Below are positions 53,011 through 60,652 of a DNA stretch of 64,000 bases, piece by piece. The position numbers and the translations under genes are program-made. The notes under the pieces were generated by a model. The model had not been told where the DNA came from and did no database searches. It saw nothing but the letters and a program-made list of their open reading frames with translations. Positions within the stretch are counted from its first letter, which is position 1. Every line of letters begins with the position of its first letter. This DNA is from Phycisphaeraceae bacterium (GTDB taxonomy: Bacteria > Planctomycetota > Phycisphaerae > Phycisphaerales > UBA1924). The DNA lies in assembly GCA_026128865.1 (NCBI GenBank), contig JAHCJE010000003.1, forward strand, positions 1 through 64,000, read 5' to 3'.

Positions 53011-53793
53011 CTACATCTTCTTCCCCACCACCAGCCCCACCACGCCCGCGATGAGCGTCACGCCCGCGCAGACGCCCACCCACATCCAGTGGTTGTTGCC
53101 GACGGCGGCGAGCAGGCCCGCCGATGCGCCGGTCATCGCGAACAGCACCACCGCCAGCGCGAAGGTGCACGTCGCCACGACGCCGAGCGCCAGACCGCCG
53201 ACCAGCCCCGAGCCGGGGCCGTCGATGACCTCGGCCACGAAGATCGGCGCGGCCGCCGGCGCGGCCTCCGCCTCCGCCCCCGTGGACTCGAACAGCGCGG
53301 CCGACTCGCCGCCCACCGCCGACGACGCCGCCGTCTCCTGCCCCCCCCCGAGAACGTCCTCCAGCAGATCCGCCCCCAGCGAGGTGTCATCGCTCTCGCG
53401 GGTCAGGTCGAGCAGACCCGACCCCGATGCCCCGGCGTCGATCTCGAAACCCGCCCCCAGCGCGGTGTCCGTGATCTGCGTCTGCGCCGACGGGTCCGCT
53501 TCCTCCGATTCGTCAGCGTCGAAGATGCTGATCCCCGTCTGCTCCTTCGGGTTCTCCACCCCCAGCGAACTGCCAGACCCCGACGATGTCAGGCTGATCG
53601 GCTCCAGCTCGTCGGCCAGCGGGATCGCGTCATCGCCGCCCGCCAACAGGTCCACCTGCTCGCGCTTGAAGACCAACTTGTCGCGGTCGCGGAACTCCTG
53701 CAACTGCCCGCTCGCCGCCATCTGCTTCACGTCCGCCTCGGACTTGCCGAGTTTCGCAGCCGCCTCTTCGAGCGAGTAGAACATCTTGGCCAT
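53011..53793 (-). CDS. Excisionase/MerR-type domain protein with C-terminal membrane anchor
   Basis: 260 residues. The N-terminus (MAKMFYSLEEAAAKLGKSEA, then VKQMAASGQLQEFRDRDKLV) is a winged HTH of the excisionase/MerR type. A long acidic, Ser/Gly-rich linker follows (about 55-165), then two membrane helices (LVGGLALGVVATCTFALAVV; MWVGVCAGVTLIAGVVGLVV) and a short basic end. It may tether a DNA- or protein-binding domain to the membrane. This architecture is frequent in planctomycetes as far as I know; function is unknown. ATG 53793 is the start, with TATGAT (minus strand) at 53859-53854. Confidence 0.72.
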   Translation of the reverse strand: MAKMFYSLEEAAAKLGKSEADVKQMAASGQLQEFRDRDKLVFKREQVDLLAGGDDAIPLADELEPISLTSSGSGSSLGVENPKEQTGISIFDADESEEADPSAQTQITDTALGAGFEIDAGASGSGLLDLTRESDDTSLGADLLEDVLGGGQETAASSAVGGESAALFESTGAEAEAAPAAAPIFVAEVIDGPGSGLVGGLALGVVATCTFALAVVLFAMTGASAGLLAAVGNNHWMWVGVCAGVTLIAGVVGLVVGKKM

Positions 53794-53893
53794 GACGACT
53801 CTCCGCGTGCCGATCGTTTCGGATGGGGCAGGCCTCACGCCCGCCGACGGTCCATCATACTCGCTCCACCGACCCCGCCCAGTGACCCACCTC

Positions 53894-54703
53894 ATGCCCC
53901 CCACGAACCTCACAATCGCCTACCGCCGACCCATCCCTCCATACCCCATCGAAACCCACGAACTCAGCCTCCCCTCGCTCCCCCCCGCGCTGGACGGCCT
54001 TTGCATCCTCCACCTCTCAGACCTCCATGTCCGACGCCCCTGCCTCCGGTCGGGTTCGCACGCACCGAAGCCCTGGTGGCGAACACCGCCGATCTCAATG
54101 TCCTGACCGGCGACTACGCCGATCGCCCCGGGCCACGAGCAGGCTGCCACTGCACCTCCACGCCCTCGCCTCGGCGTGGCGCCGGGTACGCGCAGCCGCT
54201 GCCTCGGCAACCACGACACTGCCTCATGCTGTCTCTGCACGGACCGTTCCCGGCCTCCGTGCTGCATCGACACCGGTGCCATCGACCTCCCCGATCTCCC
54301 CCTCCGCATTCTCGGCGCGTCCTATCCCGAGGACCTCTTCGCAGCCGAGATTTCAACCTCCGATGATGATCGTTTCGAGATCGCCCTCGTCCACGACCCG
54401 GTCGCCGCGATCGCCGCAGCCGAACTGCGCGTGCCCCTCGTGCTCGCCGGGCACACCCACGGCGGGCAGGTCCGCCTCTCCCCACGCGCCATCCCGCACA
54501 CTTCATCCGACCTGCCGGCCTCGCTCGCGTCGGGCATCCTGCGCATCGACGGCACGCTCTGCTGCATCAGCCGCGGCCTTGGCGACGCGATGCTCCCCAT
54601 GCGCATCAACTGCCCACCTCATGCGCCCCTCTACGTCCTCCGTCGTACACCGCGAGCGACGAGCGCTCAAGTGCGGGCGCCTCACCCCGTCAAGCCGTGG
54701 TGA
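53894..54703 (+). pseudogene. Metallophosphoesterase broken by several frameshifts
   Basis: The four metal-binding motifs of a calcineurin-like (YkuE/LpxH-type) phosphoesterase occur in order but in different frames: HLSDLHVRRP (frame of 53894), LTGDYAD (another frame, about 54102), LGNHDTAS (frame of 54176) and LAGHTHGGQVRL near 54446. At least two shifts, around 54045-54060 and 54125-54180, separate them. The 3' part from 54176 to 54703 is one open frame ending PHPVKPW. In intact relatives this makes a protein of about 270 residues that cleaves a phosphodiester of lipids or nucleotides. As sequenced it cannot be made whole. Confidence 0.7.
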
Positions 54704-54785
54704 TCTTCATTCCTGCACGCACAAGGCCGACCTCGGTGTCCCTGCCTTCCCAGGGCGGCGAACCGCGGGATTCCAAGAAACAGCA

Positions 54786-54812
54786 AAGACCCGGGGTGCC
54801 GACCCGGGTCTT
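54786..54812 (-). terminator. Rho-independent terminator
   Basis: Perfect 10-base arms AAGACCCGGG / CCCGGGTCTT around a 7-base loop, then TGCTGTTTCTT on the minus strand, 28 bases after the stop of the next gene. Confidence 0.75.
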
Positions 54813-54840
54813 GCATCGAACTTCAACATCGCTGGTCCGC

Positions 54841-55347
54841 TCACGCCGCGGTGTACTTCCCGCGAGCGAGCTTCTTGATCTTGTCGCTCTTGATCAGCGT
54901 CTGGTTGACGATGGTGCGAAAGTTCGGCGAGGTGGTCCTGTAGCCGGCACGCTTGACGGCGATCGCAACCTCAGTCACGCCCATCGTCTTGCCCTTCAGG
55001 ACTCTCGCGAGGTAGGTCTCGAGATTCGCGTCGTTCTTCGGACGCTTGCGCCCGCTCCCGCCACGACCTGTTCGCCCGATCGCACCCCTGCGCCGACGGA
55101 GTCCGGGCGCGCCGCCCCCAGCGCCAAGGCCGTCGAGCTCCGCCCGCACGCTGTCCAGTTCCGCCATCAGTTCCGCCTCGCGGTTGCGCAGCGCGGGCAT
55201 CTCGTTCTGACGTCGCTGCAGTTCGGCCGCCAAGGCCACAGTGCTCAGCGACGACAACGCGCCGGCACGGCGCGTCGCTGCCCGGCGCGCACGCCGCACG
55301 GCTTTCCTCATCACCTTCTTGCGACGAACCTTCCTTCGCTTCGCCAT
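54841..55347 (-). CDS. Basic DNA-binding protein with winged-helix-like C-terminus
   Basis: 168 residues in three parts. A very basic start (MAKRRKVRRKKVMRKAVRRA), a coiled-coil-like middle (ELQRRQNEMPALRNREAELM and on), and a conserved C-terminal ~65 residues (LETYLARVLKGKTMGVTEVA, then YRTTSPNFRTIVNQTLIKSD, ending KKLARGKYTAA) that looks like the HARE-HTH/H1-type winged helix found in many planctomycete proteins. It is likely a nucleoid-associated protein. It ends in a strong terminator. Confidence 0.7.
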   Translation of the reverse strand: MAKRRKVRRKKVMRKAVRRARRAATRRAGALSSLSTVALAAELQRRQNEMPALRNREAELMAELDSVRAELDGLGAGGGAPGLRRRRGAIGRTGRGGSGRKRPKNDANLETYLARVLKGKTMGVTEVAIAVKRAGYRTTSPNFRTIVNQTLIKSDKIKKLARGKYTAA

Positions 55348-55677
55348 GTCGGTCAACCTCGCTTGCCGATGATGCACGGACGGGTCCGGCCCACATGGCG
55401 CAGGAAGTCATGAAGAGTTCATCCGCGCGTGCATCAGCGGCCAGTTGTCTCCGTGCCATGCTAGCAATGCGACGCCGTCCCGTACAACAACTGAAGAGGA
55501 TGCTCGCGCAGGCACGCCTCGCACGCTTGTTCGCAGACCATCACGTCGCGGCACAAAGCGAGAACAAACGCCGACGAACGCAACACGAACAAATCGTGAT
55601 GATGGCTTCCTGCTACCACGTGGACATGCCTGCCGCGTCGCCGATCGTGGACAGCCCGCGTACGGAGATCGGGCCTC
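55348..55677. other. 330-bp gene-free region
   Basis: No convincing gene on either strand. On the minus strand TTGTAC (55487-55482) and TAGCAT (55463-55458) are spaced by 18 bases and could be the promoter of the basic protein gene at 55347. The right part (55540-55620) is AT-richer than the surroundings. Confidence 0.4.
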
Positions 55678-56103
55678 TTACGCCGCTTCGCTCTGTCCGA
55701 AGCGTTCTGCCCACCGATCCGGGCGGACGTTCGCAGGCGCGTCCGCCGTCTCCTGCCAGTCCTCGGCAGACTCGATCCGCAGTTCGCTCGGCAGCGTCTT
55801 CCGGTAGCCGAGCAGGCGCACCACCTCCAGAACGTCCGTCCAACTCGGATACCACGTGTTGTTCGCTCGTTTGAAGGCGTCGATGGCCATCAGGAACAGG
55901 AACTGCTCCTGCGTCATCTCGCCTTCTTCGGCGGCCTTGCGAAAGTCACTGAGTCGCCGGCCAGGCCCACGGCGTCGTTCGAGGCCCGTCACCACGCCTT
56001 CTGCGCCGCCCGCCCTGGGGTCGAGCCGCCGATCGACGACGGGGCGCCGACGGTCCCCCTTGGGGGCAGGTTCTTCGTGATCACGCCGACGTTCCACCGC
56101 CAT
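55678..56103 (-). CDS. Hypothetical protein, 141 residues
   Basis: The first ~60 residues are Arg/Pro/Gly-rich and probably disordered. The C-terminal ~80 (MTQEQFLFLMAIDAFKRANN, then WYPSWTDVLEVVRLLGYRKT) is a compact helical domain with conserved-looking Trp and Tyr; it may bind RNA or protein, but no family is recognised. ATG 56103 follows GGGAGGG by about 8 bases. The acidic protein gene at 56149 lies directly upstream on the same strand. Confidence 0.6.
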   Translation of the reverse strand: MAVERRRDHEEPAPKGDRRRPVVDRRLDPRAGGAEGVVTGLERRRGPGRRLSDFRKAAEEGEMTQEQFLFLMAIDAFKRANNTWYPSWTDVLEVVRLLGYRKTLPSELRIESAEDWQETADAPANVRPDRWAERFGQSEAA

Positions 56104-56148
56104 GCCCAGGCCCTCCCGCACCGAGGCGGGGAGGCCCGTCACGGCGCG

Positions 56149-56382
56149 CTACAGGTCTTCGTCCTCCTCCTCATCGTCGAACTCCTCTTCGTCCTCGAAC
56201 TCGTCCTCATCGTCGGCAAGCTCGTCGTCCTCGTAATCGTCATCATCCTCAAAATCGTCATCAAACTCCTCGTCGATGTCATCGTCGTCGTCCTCGCCCC
56301 CCAGCGGAAGAACATCCGCGTGCCACCACGGATCCTCCAGGCCGACCATCCCGCACCGCGCAAGAAGCTGTTCCGCAGCCAT
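56149..56382 (-). CDS. Highly acidic small protein, 77 residues
   Basis: After MAAEQLLARCGMVGLEDPWW the remainder is almost entirely Asp/Glu (DDDDDIDEEF-type runs to EEDEDL). ATG 56382 is preceded by AAGGTGA. Such tails bind basic proteins or metals; a partner such as the histone-like protein is possible. No recognised family. It is 45 bases upstream of the 56103 gene and likely in its operon. Confidence 0.65.
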   Translation of the reverse strand: MAAEQLLARCGMVGLEDPWWHADVLPLGGEDDDDDIDEEFDDDFEDDDDYEDDELADDEDEFEDEEEFDDEEEDEDL

Positions 56383-56598
56383 GTCTCACCTTCCCATTTC
56401 TCGGGGCCGCTGACGGCCCGATTCCCGGGCGCACTCGCCCGTTTCGCCCCACCCCGGGGCGACCCTGCCGGCGCCCACCGCGGAGCCCGGCCCGGAAAAC
56501 GCGGTACACTACCGACCGTCAACCGCCTGTCAATACCCTCTACTCCGCTTCCCAGGGACGCGCCAAACCTAGCCTCCGACCCACCTCACCGCCACCCC

Positions 56599-57093
56599 AT
56601 GCCGACCCCCGCAGACACCACGCCTCGGTTCGATCCCCTCGCTGCGATCTTGGCTCTTGCCTTTCCGGGGGCAGGCCACTGGTTCCTCGGCGAACGCAAG
56701 CGAGCCATGCTCATCGCGGCAGGCGTCCTCGGCCTCTTCTTCACGGGGCTCCTCATCGGCGGCCTCGATGTCGTGGACTCCAGGGAAGACCGCTGGTGGT
56801 TCGTGGGGCAGGCTCTCGTCGGGCCGGTGGCCTTCGGCACGGACTACCTGCACCAGAACCGCGTCAAGGGCATCGATCCGCAGACCGGCGCGCTCCGATC
56901 GGCAAACCCAGACGAGACCCGGGACGGGTCCGGCAGGCTCGTTCCAGCCTTCGGAGGGCAGCGACCGCCAGCGACCAAGAGCCTCGGCAAAATGAACGAA
57001 CTCGGAACCCTCTTCGCCTGCATCGCCGGGATGATGAACCTCATCGTCGTGCTCGACGCCGCTTTCCCGGGACGCCGCGAGGAGCAGGCATGA
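56599..57093 (+). CDS. Planctomycete-type membrane protein, 164 residues
   Basis: Two to three membrane segments: AAILALAFPGAGHWFLGERK then AMLIAAGVLGLFFTGLLIGG and LFACIAGMMNLIVVLDAAF. The LxFPGxGHWxLGxRxRA start is like the DUF6677/TM2-type family. The middle is a polar loop. The frame extends upstream to 56077, but that part is antisense to the acidic protein. A TACACT box lies at 56505-56510. It overlaps the next gene (ATGA). Confidence 0.68.
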   Translation: MPTPADTTPRFDPLAAILALAFPGAGHWFLGERKRAMLIAAGVLGLFFTGLLIGGLDVVDSREDRWWFVGQALVGPVAFGTDYLHQNRVKGIDPQTGALRSANPDETRDGSGRLVPAFGGQRPPATKSLGKMNELGTLFACIAGMMNLIVVLDAAFPGRREEQA

Positions 57094-57359
57094 CCCCGCT
57101 CCCGCTCGCTCTGGTCCTGGCCTGGAGACCGTTCCTCGACCCCATCGACGCCCACGGCTGGTGGTTCCTGCTCGTCATCCCCATGTCATTCGGGATCGCC
57201 GTGGTCTATCGGGCGGTGCGCATGCACACCCTCGACGGCTACTGGAAACGAGTCCTGACCCTGACAGCCCAGATCGTCATCTCCATGATCCTCCTGGGCA
57301 TCGCCTCCTACTTGTTCGTGCAGGTCGTTGTGCCCTCCCTGGCTCCGATGCCGGATTGA
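57090..57359 (+). CDS. Small membrane protein, 89 residues
   Basis: Three hydrophobic segments (LPLALVLAWRPF; WWFLLVIPMSFGIAVVYRAV; VLTLTAQIVISMILLGIASY). No family assigned. Overlap with the upstream membrane protein gene suggests that they act together. Confidence 0.65.
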   Translation: MTPLPLALVLAWRPFLDPIDAHGWWFLLVIPMSFGIAVVYRAVRMHTLDGYWKRVLTLTAQIVISMILLGIASYLFVQVVVPSLAPMPD

Positions 57360-57387
57360 GCCTAGCGGGCACCGCAAGGCTGAGGTC

Positions 57388-59619
57388 TCACACACACCCC
57401 GTCACCCACAGGTTCAGGAACGCCACGAAGTCCAGCGTTGTCACGAACCCGTCGCCGTCCAGGTCCGCGCTCGCGTCTCCGGACACGAACGCGTTCAGGT
57501 ACGCGAGCACGTCCACCGTGTCCGTCGCTCCGTCCGCGTTGAAATCCCCCGGCCCGAGAAGCCGCGCCGACCACGCCCCGCGGCCCTGAGTCCCCGCCAC
57601 CAGCCGTCCGCGCGGGCGGTCCAGCGTCAGATCGATGACCGCCACGTTCGGCATCCCGTCCGCGAACCGCTGCCACGACACGCCGCCGTTCAGCGATCGG
57701 TACACCCCGGCGTCCGTCCCCGCATAGAGCGGCCGGAGGACGCACGACGAGTCCACCACCACCACGTTCACCGGCAGGTCCGGCAGGTTGCCGTCGAGTG
57801 TTTCCCACGTTGCCCCGGCATCGCGCGAGCGCCGCACCTTCGGCCCGCCGAACACGGCCGTCGCCAGGTAGACCTCGCGCGCGTCGTCCGGGGCAACCGT
57901 CAGTTCCCGTGTGACGCGCGGCCAGCCGGGGTGCCCCGTCATCACCACCGTGAAGTTCGCCCCGCCGTTCTGCGAGACCAGCACGTTCCCGTCGTTGGTC
58001 GAGGCGTAGACGAAAGACGAGTCCGACGGCGCGATCGCAAGGGCGCGGATCGCTCCCGCTCCATTCGTCAGGTCCCCGCTCAGCACGCTCCAACTCGTGC
58101 CGCCGTTGGTGCTCAGGTGGATGCGGTGCGTCGCGTAGAGCATCCGGTCCGCGTTCGCGGGGTCGATCACATAAGGCGGCAGAAAGCAGTTCCGCCCGTT
58201 GATCCCGCCGCCCACGTGCGAGAACGAGTTGCCGCCGTTGGTCGAACGGAACAGGTTCCCCGTCCCCTGGTACTCGGCGAAGACGCGGTGGGGGCGCGTC
58301 GCGTCGAGTTGCGTCCATCCGCCGTCGCCGCCGAGCACCGTCGTCCACGAGACGCCGCTCTCGCTGCGCCGGTTCGTGCCGTTGTCCTGCGTGCCGCCCA
58401 TCACCCACTGCTCGTTCGTCGGGTGCAGCGACAGCCCGGCGTAGAACTGCACGGTCGAGAGGCCGTCGTTCAGGTTCACGTACGAGTCGCCCAGGTCCGT
58501 GCTCCGGTGCACGCCCCCGTCGTCGCCGACCACCAGCCGCCCGGCCGCGTCGAACTCGATGGCGTGGATGTCCACGTGCGGCGGCGTCACGTTCGCGCCC
58601 ACGCCGTTCACGTACCGGCGCATGTTCATCCCGCCGTAGAACACTACGTTGGCGTTGTCCGGCTTCACGCCCACCACCGAAAGGAACCACCCGTACGTTG
58701 ACTGGTTGACCGAGCCGTGCGCCGTCCACGTCGCGCCGCCGTTGTCCGAGCGGAAGCCGCCGATGTTCTCGGCGCCGCCGCCCGCCGCGTCCGCCGGCAT
58801 CGTCAGCAGCGCGAACACCCGCGACGGCTGGCTCGGCGCAACCGCGAGACTCACGCGCCCCACCGTGCCCGGCAGACCCGCCGTCAGTTTCGTCCACGAC
58901 GTCCCGCCGTCCGTCGTCTTGTACACCCCGTTCGCCGGGTCGCCGAAGATGTGCCCGATCGCGGCGTAAAGCGTCGCCGGGCTGGCCGGGTCCATCGCCA
59001 GGTCGGTCGCGTCCACCGCCGGCAGCCCGTTGGTCAGGTGCGTCCACGTCTCCCCGCCGTCCGTGGACTTGAACACGCCGACCGGCCCGGTCGCGCCGGG
59101 ATGCCCCTTCGCCGCCGCCAGCGTCGGGAACCCGCCCGCCCGCGCCACGCTCGCGTACAGCGTCTGCGTGTTCGTCGGGTCGATGCGGATGCGCGAGAAG
59201 CACCGCCCCGCGAACGTCTCCGCCGCGAGCACGCTCCACGTCTCGCCGCCGTCCGTGGACTTGTACAGCCCCAGCCCGTAGCGCGAGTGGTTGGCGAAGT
59301 TCGCCTCGCCGCTCCCGGCGTAGACGATCCGCTCGTCGTGCGGGTCCAGCGCGACCGCGCCGATCGAGGTCGTCGGCAGGTGGTCCGTCAGCGGCGTCCA
59401 CGTCTGCCCGCCGTCGGTGGTGCGCCACACGCCCCCGTCCGCGCCGCCGACGAAGTACAGGTCCGGGTCCACGCGGCTGCACGCCACCGCGCTGATCCGC
59501 CCCGCCGACCCGCCCGACACGCTCGCCGGCGCCGGCCCGAGCGACTCCCACCCCTGCCCGAGCGCGGGTGCGGCCGCAAGCGCCGCCACGCACGCCGCCA
59601 TCGCCGCCATGCGCCTCAT
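57388..59619 (-). CDS. Secreted VPS10/BNR-repeat beta-propeller protein with dockerin-like end
   Basis: 743 residues with a signal peptide (MAAMAACVAALAAAPALGQG). Many BNR/sialidase-type repeats of the form STDGGETWTHLTNGLP or TTDGGQTWTPLTD form one or two beta-propellers. The C-terminus is a pair of EF-hand-like loops, DFNADGATDTVDV and DLDGDGFVTTLDF, ending FLNLWVTGC, the dockerin-like tail found on many exported proteins in this class. Function is likely extracellular binding or hydrolysis of glycans; catalytic residues were not identified. ATG 59619 follows GGGGGG. It overlaps the upstream gene by 4 bases. Confidence 0.82.
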   Translation of the reverse strand: MRRMAAMAACVAALAAAPALGQGWESLGPAPASVSGGSAGRISAVACSRVDPDLYFVGGADGGVWRTTDGGQTWTPLTDHLPTTSIGAVALDPHDERIVYAGSGEANFANHSRYGLGLYKSTDGGETWSVLAAETFAGRCFSRIRIDPTNTQTLYASVARAGGFPTLAAAKGHPGATGPVGVFKSTDGGETWTHLTNGLPAVDATDLAMDPASPATLYAAIGHIFGDPANGVYKTTDGGTSWTKLTAGLPGTVGRVSLAVAPSQPSRVFALLTMPADAAGGGAENIGGFRSDNGGATWTAHGSVNQSTYGWFLSVVGVKPDNANVVFYGGMNMRRYVNGVGANVTPPHVDIHAIEFDAAGRLVVGDDGGVHRSTDLGDSYVNLNDGLSTVQFYAGLSLHPTNEQWVMGGTQDNGTNRRSESGVSWTTVLGGDGGWTQLDATRPHRVFAEYQGTGNLFRSTNGGNSFSHVGGGINGRNCFLPPYVIDPANADRMLYATHRIHLSTNGGTSWSVLSGDLTNGAGAIRALAIAPSDSSFVYASTNDGNVLVSQNGGANFTVVMTGHPGWPRVTRELTVAPDDAREVYLATAVFGGPKVRRSRDAGATWETLDGNLPDLPVNVVVVDSSCVLRPLYAGTDAGVYRSLNGGVSWQRFADGMPNVAVIDLTLDRPRGRLVAGTQGRGAWSARLLGPGDFNADGATDTVDVLAYLNAFVSGDASADLDGDGFVTTLDFVAFLNLWVTGCV

Positions 59620-60476
59620 CGTGCCCCCCCCTCTCCCGCACCGGCCTCGAAGGTCAGCACGCACGAATAGACGACCCAATCCGCCTCCGGATCCCGCGAA
59701 GGCACAACGTGGTGGAACTCGACCCGCCACGCGCCCGGCCGGTCGAGGTGCACCGGCGCGATCCCCTTGTCATCGGCCGTCGTCCGCCGCTCCGCGCCGC
59801 TCGCGGCGTGCGTCGCGATCACCGTCGCCCCCGGCACGCCGCTCCCGTCGGCGTACACGCGCACCGCCATGTCGCTCGGCAGCAGCAGCGAGGTCGGGTC
59901 CATCAGGGCGCGAATCTCGGTTGCCAGCCCCGACTTGCTCACCGCGATGTCCGTCGCCGCGCCCCCCACGCGCACCAGCGCACACGCCGACTCCACCCGC
60001 AATACCCGCACCCCGCCTCTCACCTGGGGCGGTGCCTCTGTGCCTCGGGGCGGGGCCTTTCCAGGCCCCGTCTCCATCTCCTCCAACTTCCTCCCCGCTC
60101 GCTCCACCAGCCTCCCGAACGCCTCAGCCTCCATCACCTCCACCCGCCGCGCCAGATCGACGCCCACCATCGTCACGCCCGCCCGCGCCGGCGAGACACG
60201 CACCGTCCTTCCGTCGTCCCCGACCGGCGCGGCCTGGTGGTTCCGCTGCGAGTGGCTGTCGCGCACGAACACCCACTCGACGCCGGCCTCGCCCCACGCG
60301 ATCTCGCGTGCGCCCTCCGCGCCGAGCGCCTCCAGCCGCAACGAGGCCGACTCGCCCGGCGCGAGCGTCAGCCGGTCCGCGGTCAGCGACATCACCCGCT
60401 GCCCGAACGCCGATGCGCCGCACCCCGCCAGCACACCCGCCGCAAGCGCCGCCGCCCATGCCCGTTGTCTCGCCAT
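59616..60476 (-). CDS. Secreted/lipoprotein-like DUF4198-type protein
   Basis: 286 residues. The N-terminal signal (AWAAALAAGVLAGCGASAFG) has a lipobox-like LAGC. The body is beta-rich with GESASLRLEALGAE and RTVRVSPARAGVTMVGVDL, then a second domain (MAVRVYADGSGVPGATVIAT and GAWRVEFHHVVP), as in the DUF4198/carboxypeptidase-regulatory beta-sandwich group. It may sit at the cell surface and bind metal or ligand. One copy of the dispersed GC repeat (60047-60071) is read in frame within it as part of GPGKAPPRGTEA. Its stop overlaps the start of the beta-propeller gene. Confidence 0.68.
   Translation of the reverse strand: MARQRAWAAALAAGVLAGCGASAFGQRVMSLTADRLTLAPGESASLRLEALGAEGAREIAWGEAGVEWVFVRDSHSQRNHQAAPVGDDGRTVRVSPARAGVTMVGVDLARRVEVMEAEAFGRLVERAGRKLEEMETGPGKAPPRGTEAPPQVRGGVRVLRVESACALVRVGGAATDIAVSKSGLATEIRALMDPTSLLLPSDMAVRVYADGSGVPGATVIATHAASGAERRTTADDKGIAPVHLDRPGAWRVEFHHVVPSRDPEADWVVYSCVLTFEAGAGEGGAR
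60047..60071. repeat. Dispersed GC palindrome inside a coding region
   Basis: Identical over 25 bases to the intergenic copy at 26241-26265, but lying inside the DUF4198-type gene, where it keeps the frame open. Confidence 0.65.
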
Positions 60477-60592
60477 GTTCGCCCCCTGTGCGCCCGCCGC
60501 ACTCGCGTCCCCGCCGACCGCGCGAGTCTACAGGATCGCCCCGTCCCCTCCAAGCCCAATCGCCCCGCGCCGAAGCCCCGCGTGCCCCTCCC

Positions 60593-60598
60593 TATACT
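60593..60598 (+). promoter_or_regulatory. Candidate -10 box of the dihydrolipoyl dehydrogenase gene
   Basis: TATACT 55 bases before the GTG start; no -35 match. Confidence 0.4.
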
Positions 60599-60652
60599 GC
60601 CAACCCACCGCGGACCAACCGCGGGAAACACCCCGAAAGAAAGGCTCTTCGC

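Noticed and set aside
56077-56598. Apparent hydrophobic N-terminal extension (runs of Val, Leu, Ile) on the 56599 membrane protein
   Set aside because: It is the exact antisense of the Asp/Glu-rich codons of the acidic protein at 56149-56382; the true start is 56599.
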